Source of the DNA: Streptacidiphilus jeojiense
Lineage (GTDB): Bacteria; Actinomycetota; Actinomycetes; Streptomycetales; Streptomycetaceae
NCBI RefSeq assembly: GCF_000719095.1
Contig: NZ_JOEH01000009.1
Span: forward strand, 421,172-485,171
Length of the DNA stretch: 64,000 bases
Reading direction: 5' to 3'
Under the pieces are notes generated by a model. It searched no databases and was not told the origin of the DNA. It saw nothing but the letters and a program-made list of their open reading frames with translations. This document shows positions 43,763 through 52,339 of the stretch, one piece after another. Made by a program: the position numbers and the translations under genes. The stretch's first letter is position 1. Each line of letters opens with the position of its first letter.

Positions 43763-44869
43763 TCAGACGTAGCGCTCCAGGATCGAGGACTCGGCCAGCC
43801 GGGACAGCCCCTCACGCACCGAGCGGGCCCGGGACTCGCCGACCCCCTCGACGGTCTGCAGGTCGTCGATGCTGGCGGCGAGCAGTTTCTGCAGTCCGCC
43901 GAAGTGCTCGACCAGCCGCTCGATGACGGTGTTGGGCAGCCGCGGCACCTTCGCCAGCAGCCGGTAGCCGCGCGGGCTGACGGCGGCGTCCAGCGCCTCC
44001 GGGGTGCCCGGGTAGCCCAGCGCCTTGGCGACCGTCTGCAGGTCCAGCAGATCGCTGTGGGTCAGCCCCTCCAGGTCGGTCAGCACGTCCTGGACGGTGC
44101 GGCCGCGCTTGGCCGCGCGTTCCGGGAAGTAGTCGCGGGCGACCAGTTCGCGTTCCGGCTCGACCCCGGCGATCAGCTCGTCCAGCTGGAGCGACAGCAG
44201 CCGGCCGTCGGTGCCCAGCTCGATCACGTAGCCCGCGATCTCACGGTTGATCAGGCGGACCATCTCCAGCCGCTGGGCCACCGCGGTCACATCACGGACC
44301 GTCACCAGGTCCTCGATCTCCAGCGCGGAGAGCGTGCCGGCGACCTCGTCCAGGCGCAGCTTGTAGCGCTCCAGGGTGGCCAGGGCCTGGTTGGCGCGGG
44401 AGAGGATCGCGGCGGAGTCCTCGATGACCCGGCGCACACCGTTCACATAGAGCGCGATCAGCCGCATCGACTGGCTGACCGAGACCACCGGGTAGCCGGT
44501 CTGCTTGTTGACCCGCTCGGCGGTGCGGTGCCGGGTGCCGGTCTCCTCGGTGGGGATGTTGGCGTCCGGCACGAGCTGGACTCCGGCGCGGACGATCCTG
44601 GTGATGTCCTTGTCCAGGACGACGGCGCCGTCGAGCTTGCAGAGCTCGCGCAGCCGGGTCGCGGAGAACTCCACGTCCAGGACGAATCCGCCGGTGCTGA
44701 GGGCCTCGACGGTCTTGTCGAAGCCGACGACGATCAACCCGCCCGTACGGCCGCGCAGTACGCGCTCCAGGCCGTCGCGCAGGGGCGTGCCTGGTGCTAC
44801 GGCGCTCAGTGAGGCCCGTAGAAGGGCCTCCTCGCGGGAGGAGCGATCCGCCCGGTCGTTGGCTGCCAC
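43763..44869 (-). CDS. disA: DNA-integrity-scanning diadenylate cyclase DisA
   Basis: Makes the second messenger c-di-AMP and scans DNA for branched structures. The octamer-forming protein has 368 residues. The N-terminal cyclase domain has the catalytic motifs DGA (80-82) and RHR (113-115, in GTRHRTAER). A helical linker and a C-terminal helix-hairpin-helix DNA-binding domain ([18 protein letters not shown]) follow. It lies downstream of radA on the same strand, as in many Gram-positives, where RadA restrains DisA. A dispersed palindrome sits between them, so coupling may be partial. Confidence 0.96.
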   Translation of the reverse strand: MAANDRADRSSREEALLRASLSAVAPGTPLRDGLERVLRGRTGGLIVVGFDKTVEALSTGGFVLDVEFSATRLRELCKLDGAVVLDKDITRIVRAGVQLVPDANIPTEETGTRHRTAERVNKQTGYPVVSVSQSMRLIALYVNGVRRVIEDSAAILSRANQALATLERYKLRLDEVAGTLSALEIEDLVTVRDVTAVAQRLEMVRLINREIAGYVIELGTDGRLLSLQLDELIAGVEPERELVARDYFPERAAKRGRTVQDVLTDLEGLTHSDLLDLQTVAKALGYPGTPEALDAAVSPRGYRLLAKVPRLPNTVIERLVEHFGGLQKLLAASIDDLQTVEGVGESRARSVREGLSRLAESSILERYV

Positions 44870-44998
44870 GGGACGACTCCTCCGGTGGGGTGCGGTGTGC
44901 GCTCATGAGTTTACCGTCGGCCACGGCGGGTGGTGTCGGGTTATTGACGCCGGCCCCCCGGAGCGGTAGCTGCCGACGGTGGAGGAGTTGCCGTCAGC

Positions 44999-45061
44999 GG
45001 TTGTTTCTCGCGCAGTTCCCCGCGCCCCTCAGGGGCGCGGGGAACTGCGCGGACAGCAACC
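44999..45061. repeat. Dispersed palindromic repeat, copy E (between radA and disA)
   Basis: GGTTGTTTCTCGCGCAGTTC continuing CCCGCGCCCCT, with a near-perfect complement and almost no loop. It directly follows the radA stop and precedes disA on the minus strand, so it could attenuate transcription from radA into disA. Confidence 0.85.
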
Positions 45062-45063
45062 GA

Positions 45064-46470
45064 CTACTGCGCGGCAGCCTCCGCGGTACGTGCGGGCCTG
45101 CGGCGGCCGGGGATGGCCGCCAGCGCCTCGCCGATGGTCGCGACCTCCGTCACCCGCATGCCCTTGGGGACCTTGCCCGGGTCCGGCGGGACCAGTGCGT
45201 GGGTGAACCCCAGTCGGGCCGCCTCGGCGAGCCGCCGTTCCACGCCGGTCACCCGGCGCACCTCGCCGGCCAGGCCGACCTCGCCGATGGCGACCAGGTT
45301 GGCCGGCAGCGGGGTGTCCGCCGCCGAGCTGGCCACCGACAGCGCGATGGCCAGGTCCGCCGCCGGTTCGGTGAGCTTCACCCCGCCCACCGTCGCGGTG
45401 TAGATGTCGAGCTTGCCCAGCCGCACGCCGCCGTGCCGCTCCACCACGGCCAGCACCATGGCGATCCGCGGGGACTCCAGGCCGGAGGTGGTCCGCCGGG
45501 GGGAGGGGATCTGCGAGTCCACCATCAGCGCCTGGACCTCGGCGACCAGCGGGCGCCGTCCCTCCAGGGTGACGGTCAGACAGGTCCCCGGCACCGGTTT
45601 GTCCCGCTTGGTCAGGAACAGCCCGGACGGGTCGGCGACGCCGGAGATCCCGGCGTCGTGCAGTTCGAAGCAGCCGACCTCGTCGGTCGCGCCGTAGCGG
45701 TTCTTGACGCCGCGGATGATCCGCAGCCTGGCATGGCGGTCGCCCTCGAAGTGCAGCACCACGTCCACCAGGTGCTCCAGCAGCCGGGGGCCGGCGATCG
45801 AGCCGTCCTTGGTGACATGGCCGACCAGCAGCGTGGACATGGCACGGGCTTTCGATACCCGGATCAGGGCGGCGGTGACCTCGCGGATCTGCGCCGGGCC
45901 GCCCGGTGCGCTCTCCAGTTGGGCCGAGGCGACGGTCTGCACCGAGTCCAGGATCAGCAGCGAGGGCTGGACCTGTTCGATGTGGCCGAGGACGGCGGCC
46001 AGGTCGGTCTCGGCGGCGAGGTAGAGGTGCGGGGAGAGCGCGCCGATCCGGTCGGCGCGCAGCCGGACCTGGCTGGTCGACTCCTCGGCGGTGATGTAGA
46101 GGGTGCGGTGCGCGTCGCTGGCCGCCTTGGCGGCGACGTCCAGCAGCAGTGTGGACTTGCCGACGCCGGGCTCGCCGGCCAGCAGCGCGACCGCACCGGG
46201 CACCAGGCCGCCGCCGAGCACCCGGTCCAGCTCGCCGATGCCGGTGGCCCGGGAGGCGGCCACGGTGGCGTCCACCTGACCGATCGGGCGCGCGGCCGTG
46301 CTGACCGGACCCGCGGCGGTGGTGCGGACGGCGGGGGAGCCGTACTCCTCGATGGTTCCCCAGGCGTTGCACTCGGTGCAGCGGCCGGTCCATTTGGGCG
46401 GGGTGTTGCCGCACTCGGTGCAGCGGTACGAGGAGCGCGGGGCCTTGGTGGAGGTGGTTCGGGCTGCCAT
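45064..46470 (-). CDS. radA: DNA repair protein RadA (Sms)
   Basis: RecA-like helicase for branch migration in recombination. The protein has 468 residues. The N-terminal zinc finger is C-x2-C...C-x2-C (YRCTECGNT, GRCTECNAWG); Walker A is GEPGVGKST; the RadA-specific motif is KNRYGATDEVG (usual KNRFG); and the C-terminal Lon-protease-like domain lacks protease function. ATG 46470 is chosen because the zinc finger follows at the normal distance. It is divergent from the sigma-like fusion gene and upstream of disA. Confidence 0.95.
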   Translation of the reverse strand: MAARTTSTKAPRSSYRCTECGNTPPKWTGRCTECNAWGTIEEYGSPAVRTTAAGPVSTAARPIGQVDATVAASRATGIGELDRVLGGGLVPGAVALLAGEPGVGKSTLLLDVAAKAASDAHRTLYITAEESTSQVRLRADRIGALSPHLYLAAETDLAAVLGHIEQVQPSLLILDSVQTVASAQLESAPGGPAQIREVTAALIRVSKARAMSTLLVGHVTKDGSIAGPRLLEHLVDVVLHFEGDRHARLRIIRGVKNRYGATDEVGCFELHDAGISGVADPSGLFLTKRDKPVPGTCLTVTLEGRRPLVAEVQALMVDSQIPSPRRTTSGLESPRIAMVLAVVERHGGVRLGKLDIYTATVGGVKLTEPAADLAIALSVASSAADTPLPANLVAIGEVGLAGEVRRVTGVERRLAEAARLGFTHALVPPDPGKVPKGMRVTEVATIGEALAAIPGRRRPARTAEAAAQ

Positions 46471-46597
46471 GCCGTGAACGCTACAGCCCGGCACCGACAA
46501 TCACCCGAGGCCACCGACATCACAGCAGGTCACCCGAAAGAGCTATCCGGGGGCCATCCGCCCACCGACCGTGCGGGTGCGGCCTACCGTCGGAGGA

Positions 46598-48403
46598 GTG
46601 ACCACCGACTCGCAGGCCAGAGCCGTACCGCGGCCCCGTGTCCGATCAGCGGAGGCGGGAGCGCGGGCGACCGGCGCTCGCGCCCTGGACGAGGATTGGG
46701 AGCGGCTCGGCGACGCCCTGTTCACCTACTGCCTGTCGGTGCTCTGCGACCAGGAGGAGGCGGTCGCCGCCGTGCGCGAGCTGCGGCAGCTCTCGGCGCG
46801 GTACCGGCGCCGGCTGCGCCGCCCCGAGCAGCTGCGGGCCTGGCTGTACGCGCTGGCCCGGTACGTCTGCCTGGTGCGGATGGAGGCCGAGCCGGTCCGG
46901 GCCCTGACGCGCCGTCCGCTGGGCCGGCACAGCGCCGAGCACGCCCGGCTGGAACTGCTGGCCTGGCCGGAGGCGGCCGGGGTGGCCCCGGCCCAGCGGG
47001 AGGCGCTGGAGCTGGTCGGACGGCACGGCCTGGACACCGCCGAGCTCGCGGCCGTGCTGGACCTCCGCGCCGACCAGGCGGGGGTGCTGCTGGCGCAGGC
47101 GGTCTGCGAGCTGGAGCGTACGGCGGCGGCGCTGGCGGTGCTGGCCGCCGCGGACTGCCCCGAGCTGACGGTGCTGGGCCGGGGCCGCGGTCCGGTGCTG
47201 AGCGCCGCCCTGCGGGGCGAGTTGGTGAACCATGTGGACGACTGTCCGACCTGCCGGGGCACGGCCGAGCGGGCCGCCGCGGCCGGCCCCTGGCCCGGGA
47301 CCTTCCGCGCGCCGGGCGCGCTGGCGCTGGTGGAGGCGCCGCGGGAGGCCCGCAGGGCGTCGGCGGGGGATCGTTTCTTCGCCTCCCTGGGCATGGGCGG
47401 CGGTGCCGGTTCCGGTACCGCCGTCGGCAGCCCGGCGTCCCGGGACGCCGTGTCGACGGCCGGACGGGAGCTGCGCTTCGACCGGCGCGGCTTCCCGATC
47501 CACCGCAGCGCCGGGGCCGAGCGGGCCGGGATGCTGCGGCAGCGCGCGATCGCCGGGTCGGTCATCGCGCTGGTGGTCGCCGCTCCGGTGGTGGCCCTGT
47601 GGTCGACGCACCAGGGACCGGACCTGCCGGAGGACCCGGTCTCCTCGGTGCAGGTGGACCCGGCCTCGGTCGCGGCCGACGTTCCGTCAGGAGGTCCGTC
47701 GGCGACGACCGGTGCCCCGGCGGGCCGCTCGGTGCGGCCCGAGGCGCAGCCGGTGAGCCTGTCGGTGGCGGTCGGCGGCAGCCCGCTGCCGCCCTCGTCC
47801 GGATTCCCCGCCGTCGCGCCGCCCGGCGGAGGCCCGCTGGCGCCCGCCCCGGCTCAGCTGGAGGTCAGCGCCGGCGAGCTGGGCGGCCGTACCGTGGTCA
47901 CCCTGGTCAACAGCGGTGGCACCCCGGTGGCCTGGCAGGCGGCCACCGCGGCGGGGTGGCTGCGGCTGAGCCGGGACGGCGGCACGCTCCAGCCGGGGCA
48001 GCGGCTCACCCTGGTGATCACCGTGGACCGGTCCGCGCTGCCCGAGGGCCCGTGGACCGCGTTCGTCTCGGTCACCCCCTCGGGGTCGGTGGTGACCCTG
48101 CACGGCCCGGGCAGCGGATCGTCCGGCGGCGGCCGCCGGGGTATGCCGACACCGACGCCCACGGTCGGCAGCAGCACTGGCCCGACCTCGGGCTCCGGCC
48201 CGACCTCGGCGCCGCCCGCCTCGCCGACGGTAGGCCCGCCCAGCACACCGCCGGCGAGTTCCACGCCGCCCACGTCGGCACCGCCGACCGGTTCGACGTC
48301 GGCCTCCGCTTCCCCGTCGCCGTCCGCGACCGCGTCACCGTCCGGGAGCAGTTCGGCCTCGGCGGCGCCCTCGGACTCCGCTCCGTCGGCCTCGGGAGGC
48401 TGA
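46598..48403 (+). CDS. Sigma-like / zinc-anti-sigma-like / transmembrane / extracellular fusion protein
   Basis: Unusual single-chain protein of about 601 residues. Residues 35-95 resemble ECF sigma region 2 (LFTYCLSVL, AWLYALARYVCLVR) and 128-172 region 4 (PAQREALELVGRHGLDTAEL). A zinc-anti-sigma motif follows, H-x3-C-x2-C in NHVDDCPTC (His212, Cys216, Cys219). One membrane helix (about 317-335) leads to an outside part with a BACON/Ig-like domain (VVTLVNSGGTPVAWQAATAAGWL) and a Ser/Pro/Thr tail. It could be a membrane-tethered regulator. The start is uncertain: GTG 46598 has GGAGG only one base away, and GTG 46571 is also in frame. Confidence 0.72.
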   Translation: MTTDSQARAVPRPRVRSAEAGARATGARALDEDWERLGDALFTYCLSVLCDQEEAVAAVRELRQLSARYRRRLRRPEQLRAWLYALARYVCLVRMEAEPVRALTRRPLGRHSAEHARLELLAWPEAAGVAPAQREALELVGRHGLDTAELAAVLDLRADQAGVLLAQAVCELERTAAALAVLAAADCPELTVLGRGRGPVLSAALRGELVNHVDDCPTCRGTAERAAAAGPWPGTFRAPGALALVEAPREARRASAGDRFFASLGMGGGAGSGTAVGSPASRDAVSTAGRELRFDRRGFPIHRSAGAERAGMLRQRAIAGSVIALVVAAPVVALWSTHQGPDLPEDPVSSVQVDPASVAADVPSGGPSATTGAPAGRSVRPEAQPVSLSVAVGGSPLPPSSGFPAVAPPGGGPLAPAPAQLEVSAGELGGRTVVTLVNSGGTPVAWQAATAAGWLRLSRDGGTLQPGQRLTLVITVDRSALPEGPWTAFVSVTPSGSVVTLHGPGSGSSGGGRRGMPTPTPTVGSSTGPTSGSGPTSAPPASPTVGPPSTPPASSTPPTSAPPTGSTSASASPSPSATASPSGSSSASAAPSDSAPSASGG

Positions 48404-48410
48404 CGCCGGG

Positions 48411-49244
48411 TCAGCCCTGCGGGGCGTCGGCCGGGTGCGGTGCGACCGGCTCGCCCGGTGCGGCCAGGCGCCGCTCGCACAGCTCGGCCAGCACGGCGTA
48501 GCCGCCCGCGCCCATCAGCTCCACCAGCTCGGGCCGGTAACTGATGTACACCGGGTCGGGGCCGACATGGGCGTCCGGGCTGCCGGTGCACCACCACTGC
48601 AGGTCGTGGCCGCCGGGTCCCCAGCCCCTGCGGTCGTACTCGCCGATGGTGACCTGGAGGTAGCGGGTGTCGTCCGGCCGGTCGATCCAGTCGTAGGTGC
48701 GGCGCACCGGGAGCTGCCAGCAGACGTCGGGCTTGGTCTCCAGCGGTTCCTTGCCCTCGCTCAGCGCCAGGGTGTGCAGCGAGCAGCCCTCGCCGCCGGG
48801 GAAGCCGGGGCGGTTGAGGAAGATGCAGGCGCCGTCCACCCGGCGGGTGCGCAGGTCGCCGTCCTCGTCGGGCTCGCTGATGCCCTTGGGCCCGGTGCCC
48901 TTGCTGTGGAACTGCCAGGTCTCGGGGGTGAGCCGGGCCGCGTGCCCGAGGACCCGCTGCTGGTCGTCCTCGTCGGACCAGTGCGCCCCCAGGGTGCAGC
49001 AGCCGTCGCTGGCCCGTCCGGGCCGGATGCCGTGGCAGCCCCGGCCGAAGATGCAGGTCCAACGGGAGGTCAGCCAGGTCAGGTCGCAGCGGAAGACCTG
49101 CTCGGCGTCCTCGGGGTCGGCGAACTCGACCCAGGCGCGGGCGAAGTCCAGCGGGACCTCGCGCTTGCGCGCCGCGGCCGCGGCCTTCTTCGCAGCCTTC
49201 TCGGCTGCCTTGCGATCGGTGATTGTCACGTCTACGGCTGGCAC
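48411..49244 (-). CDS. Conserved Cys-rich protein, possibly YkgJ/DUF3109-like
   Basis: Protein of 277 residues without a signal peptide. The first ~30 residues are Lys/Ala-rich and helical. The middle holds a Cys cluster: Cys53, Cys64, Cys70, Cys82-Cys83 (ASDGCCTLG), Cys140 ([12 protein letters not shown]) and Cys154 (GEGCSLH). This spacing resembles Fe/Zn-cluster proteins of the YkgJ/DUF3109 type, but I am not certain of the family. Function is unknown. It converges with the sigma-like fusion gene (7-bp gap). GTG 49229 is an alternative start. Confidence 0.7.
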   Translation of the reverse strand: MPAVDVTITDRKAAEKAAKKAAAAARKREVPLDFARAWVEFADPEDAEQVFRCDLTWLTSRWTCIFGRGCHGIRPGRASDGCCTLGAHWSDEDDQQRVLGHAARLTPETWQFHSKGTGPKGISEPDEDGDLRTRRVDGACIFLNRPGFPGGEGCSLHTLALSEGKEPLETKPDVCWQLPVRRTYDWIDRPDDTRYLQVTIGEYDRRGWGPGGHDLQWWCTGSPDAHVGPDPVYISYRPELVELMGAGGYAVLAELCERRLAAPGEPVAPHPADAPQG

Positions 49245-49338
49245 CCGGCCACCCTACGGCTTCGGTGCAGCTCCGGCGGCTACGGCCTGCGGCCGGGCGG
49301 GTGAGGCGTCGCGTTGCCGACGGGGTGTCGGTAAGCCA

Positions 49339-49367
49339 TTGACTTAGGTTAGCCTAACCAAAATAAT
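49339..49367 (+). promoter_or_regulatory. Iron-regulated promoter of the heme oxygenase gene
   Basis: TTGACT (49339-49344), a 17-base spacer, AATAAT (49362-49367). A DmdR/IdeR iron box, TTAGGTTAGCCTAACCAAA (49344-49362; 17 of 19 match the IdeR consensus), fills the spacer. Bound Fe-repressor would block RNA polymerase, so the gene should be on only when iron is scarce. Confidence 0.8.
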
Positions 49368-49404
49368 TCTGATCATGACGACCGTTCCAGCCCCTGGAGG
49401 ACCA

Positions 49405-50088
49405 GTGAGCCATCCCGATCCGACGCCCGGTCAGACCGGCGGATTCGCCGTGCTGCTCCGAACCGCGACCGCCCAGGAGCACCAGGAGGCGGAGCAGTCC
49501 GGCTTCATGGGCAACCTGCTCGGCGGCAGGCTCGGTGTCGAGGCCTACGCGGATCTCGCCGCCCAGCTGTGGTTCGTCTACGCGGAACTGGAGGCCGCGG
49601 GCGAGGCGCTGGCCGGGCACCCGCTGGTCGGACGGTTCGTGGACCCCGCGCTGTTCCGTCGGGAGGCGCTGGAGCGGGACCTGGCCCACCTCCGGGGGAC
49701 CTCGTCCTGGCGGCAGCAGCCCCCGCTGCCGGCCACCCAGGCCTACACCGCGCGGCTGCGGCAGCTGGCCGACGAGTGGCCGGTCGGCTACATAGCCCAC
49801 CACTACACCCGCTACCTGGGCGACCTGTCGGGCGGTCAGATCATCCGCGGCATCGCCGAGAAGACCTGGGGCTTCGACCGCAAGGGCGACGGCGTGCGGT
49901 TCTACGTCTTCGAGGAGATCGGCAACCCCGCCGCGTTCAAGCGCGGGTACCGGGAGGCGCTGGACCGGGTCGGCGCGGAACTGGGCGAGATCGAGCAGTG
50001 GCGGGTGGCCGAGGAGTGCCGCCGGGCGTTCCGGCTGAACACCGCGCTCTTCCGGGACCTGGGTGACCGCTACCCGCTCAGTGCCTGA
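49405..50088 (+). CDS. Heme oxygenase (biliverdin-producing, HmuO-like)
   Basis: Opens the heme ring to biliverdin, CO and Fe2+, releasing iron from imported heme. The protein has 227 residues, the normal size. The proximal heme ligand is His26 in ATAQEHQEAE, and the distal helix glycines are in YTRYLGDLSGGQIIRG. GTG 49405 has GGAGG four bases upstream; ATG 49375 has none. An iron box covers the promoter. It opens the heme-uptake locus: sortase-anchored HtaA, then HmuT, HmuU and HmuV. Confidence 0.93.
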   Translation: MSHPDPTPGQTGGFAVLLRTATAQEHQEAEQSGFMGNLLGGRLGVEAYADLAAQLWFVYAELEAAGEALAGHPLVGRFVDPALFRREALERDLAHLRGTSSWRQQPPLPATQAYTARLRQLADEWPVGYIAHHYTRYLGDLSGGQIIRGIAEKTWGFDRKGDGVRFYVFEEIGNPAAFKRGYREALDRVGAELGEIEQWRVAEECRRAFRLNTALFRDLGDRYPLSA

Positions 50089-50112
50089 GCGCGGCGACGC
50101 GGTGCCGACATG

Positions 50113-50162
50113 GCACGTCCCCCGTTCCCGCCGGTGCCGGCCGGTGGGAACGGGGGACGTGC
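50113..50162. terminator. Terminator hairpin between heme oxygenase and htaA
   Basis: Perfect 17-bp stem (50113-50129 with 50146-50162) between convergent genes, with a GC-rich 16-base loop that can itself pair. Confidence 0.8.
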
Positions 50163-50175
50163 GGCTGGTGGGCCG

Positions 50176-51159
50176 TCAGCTGTGGCCGGCGGCGCGGCGG
50201 CGGCGCAGCACCACGGTGGTCGCACCGCCTGCGAGGACCAGCGCGGTGCCGGTCAGCGCCAGCGGCAGGGTGGAGCTGTCGGAGCCGGTCTCGGCGAGCG
50301 CGCCGGTGCCGCTGCTGCTCGGGCTCGCGGTCACGCCGGCGACGGTCGCCCTGGTTGCCGAGGCGCTCGCGGAGGCGGACGCCGTGGTCGACGCGGCGGC
50401 GGATGCGGAGGCCGAGCTGGAGGCCGAGGCGCCGGCGGCGGACTTGGTCGGGGCCGCGCCGGCGGACGTGGACGCGGACGCGGACTTGGTCGGCGTCGAC
50501 GTGGTCGGGGTGCTGCCGGCGCTCTTGCTCGGGCCGGCCGAGGTCGAGGCCGAGGCCGAGCTGGAGGCTGCTGCCTGGACCAGCTTCACAGTAACCGGGT
50601 CCATCGCGGTGCCGGCCGGGTAGAAGCCCGCGAACGCCTTCACGGCGGCCGAGGAGAGCACGGTCGCGGCGGAGGCTCCGCTGAAGGTGCTCTGGCTGAC
50701 GGTGAAGGTCACCAGGGCGACGTCGTCGCCGGTGAAGGTGGAGCTGCCGTCCATCTGCTTGGAGGAGACGTCGGCGGTGAGCGTCCCGGTGCTGCCGCTG
50801 GTGTCGATCCGCAGGTCGGTCAGGACGATGTCCAGCGCCCCGCTGTGGCCGGTCATGTGCAGGCCGCCCCCGTAGGAGGAGGTGACGGCGTGGGTGGTGG
50901 TGTCGTAGGAGGCCTTGTCCAGGTCGAAGTGGAAGGTGCCGTCGCTGTTCCTGGTGGCACCGCCGGTCGGGGTTATCGTCCCGGCCGCGGCGGCGCTGGC
51001 CAGGTAGTCGCGGAAGCTGGCCTTGACGCCCCAGTCGAGCGAGCCGGAGCTGAACGAGACGGTCGCCGCCGAGGCGGACTGGGCGGTCAGCAGCGGGCCG
51101 GCGCAGAGCAGCGCCGCCGAGGCGGCGAGGGCTGCGGCGCGGAGGGGGCGTCGGGACAT
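50176..51159 (-). CDS. HtaA-domain heme-binding surface protein with LAxTG anchor
   Basis: Cell-surface heme receptor of 327 residues. A signal peptide (about 1-31, ASA-ATV) is followed by one HtaA domain (SLDWGVKASFRDYLA, then FDLDKASYDTTTHAV, GGLHMTGHSGALDIVL), the heme-binding unit of corynebacterial HtaA, with conserved Tyr and His available. A long Ser/Ala/Thr stalk leads to the sorting signal LAETG (288-292), a hydrophobic helix and RRRR, so it is probably linked to peptidoglycan by a class E sortase. AGGAGA precedes the ATG. It is divergent from hmuT and shares its iron box. Confidence 0.88.
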   Translation of the reverse strand: MSRRPLRAAALAASAALLCAGPLLTAQSASAATVSFSSGSLDWGVKASFRDYLASAAAAGTITPTGGATRNSDGTFHFDLDKASYDTTTHAVTSSYGGGLHMTGHSGALDIVLTDLRIDTSGSTGTLTADVSSKQMDGSSTFTGDDVALVTFTVSQSTFSGASAATVLSSAAVKAFAGFYPAGTAMDPVTVKLVQAAASSSASASTSAGPSKSAGSTPTTSTPTKSASASTSAGAAPTKSAAGASASSSASASAAASTTASASASASATRATVAGVTASPSSSGTGALAETGSDSSTLPLALTGTALVLAGGATTVVLRRRRAAGHS

Positions 51160-51230
51160 GGCGGATCTCCTGAAATGGCGTGCGGGCAGGGGGAGTCGGG
51201 CCTGCGGGGAGGCCGATTGCTCCAAGTAAG

Positions 51231-51249
51231 TAAGGTAAGGCTATCCTAA
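51231..51249. promoter_or_regulatory. Iron box (DmdR/IdeR type) between htaA and hmuT
   Basis: TAAGGTAAGGCTATCCTAA matches the IdeR consensus at 16 of 19 positions. It sits in the shared divergent promoter region, 72 bp from the htaA ATG and 50 bp from the hmuT ATG, so it can control both. Confidence 0.75.
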
Positions 51250-51298
51250 GTTTTGCCATCAGGTCACGGGGACCCCAGGCACCATCCGAGAGGCCGTC

Positions 51299-52339
51299 AT
51301 GCTCGCCACACAGCGCACCCCCAGGGGCCGCCGGAGCCGATACCGACATCTGCTCCTCGTGCCGCTGCTCGCCCTCGCCCTGGCCGCCTGCGGCAGCGCC
51401 ACGACGGGCGGCGCCGCTGCCGCCGGCGCCTCGGCCCCCGCCGACGCGGTGGTGCCGATCAGCAGTGGCACCGTTCCCCGACTGCCCGTCACCGTGACCT
51501 CCGACGACGGGAAGCGGACCACCGTCACCAGGGCGGACCGGATCATCCCGCTCAGCGGCAGCCTCTCCGAGCTGGTCTACAGCCTCGGCCTGGGCAGCCG
51601 GGTGGTGGCCCGCGACGTCACCGCCACCTTCGCCCAGGCCGCGAAGCTGCCGCTGGTCAGCAAGAACCACATCATCGGCGCCGAGGGGGTGCTCTCGCTC
51701 AAGCCCGACCTGGTGCTCTCCGACACCTCCACCGCGACCTCCAACGCCGACACCATCGCCAGGATCCGCGCCGCCGGCATCCCGGTCGTGGTCTTCGACG
51801 ACGCCAAGAAGATCGCCGACATCGACCCCCGGATCGGCGCGGTCGCAGCCGCCCTCGGCGTCACCGCGGCCGGCCAGGCCCTGGTCAGCAGTACCGACGC
51901 CCAGTTCGCCGCGGTCGACGCGGCCATCGCCGAGGAGAACCCGGGCGGCAGGCCGCGGATCGCCTTCCTCTACGTCCGCGGCAGCGCCTCGGTCTACTAC
52001 ATCGGCGGCGCCGGCTCGGGGGCCGAACCGCTGATCACCGCGGTCGGCGGCGAGGACGCCGGGGTGGCCGGGGGGCTCAAGGCACCGTTCACCCCGATCA
52101 CCAGCGAGGCCCTGGCCCAGGCCGCACCGGACGCGATCCTGGTGATGACCCAGGGCCTGGCCTCCGTCGGCGGGGTCCCCGGACTGCTCAAGCTCCCCGG
52201 CGTCGCGCAGACCCCGGCCGGACTGAAGCAGCGGATCGTCTCCGTCGAGGACGGCGAACTGCTCAGCTACGGTCCGCGCACCCCGGCCGTGCTCCGGTCC
52301 ATCGCCGACCAGCTCTACCGCGGGGGCGTGGCCGAGTGA
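51299..52339 (+). CDS. Heme ABC transporter substrate-binding lipoprotein (HmuT-like)
   Basis: Extracytoplasmic heme-binding lipoprotein of 346 residues, class III binding-protein fold. The lipobox is LALAACGS, with the lipidated Cys at about residue 31. ADRIIPLSGSLSELVYSLGLG and SKNHIIGAEGVLSLKPDLVL are typical of the FecB/HmuT family. GTGA overlaps with the permease gene couple their translation. It should take heme from the wall-anchored HtaA protein encoded divergently and pass it to HmuU. Confidence 0.9.
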   Translation: MLATQRTPRGRRSRYRHLLLVPLLALALAACGSATTGGAAAAGASAPADAVVPISSGTVPRLPVTVTSDDGKRTTVTRADRIIPLSGSLSELVYSLGLGSRVVARDVTATFAQAAKLPLVSKNHIIGAEGVLSLKPDLVLSDTSTATSNADTIARIRAAGIPVVVFDDAKKIADIDPRIGAVAAALGVTAAGQALVSSTDAQFAAVDAAIAEENPGGRPRIAFLYVRGSASVYYIGGAGSGAEPLITAVGGEDAGVAGGLKAPFTPITSEALAQAAPDAILVMTQGLASVGGVPGLLKLPGVAQTPAGLKQRIVSVEDGELLSYGPRTPAVLRSIADQLYRGGVAE

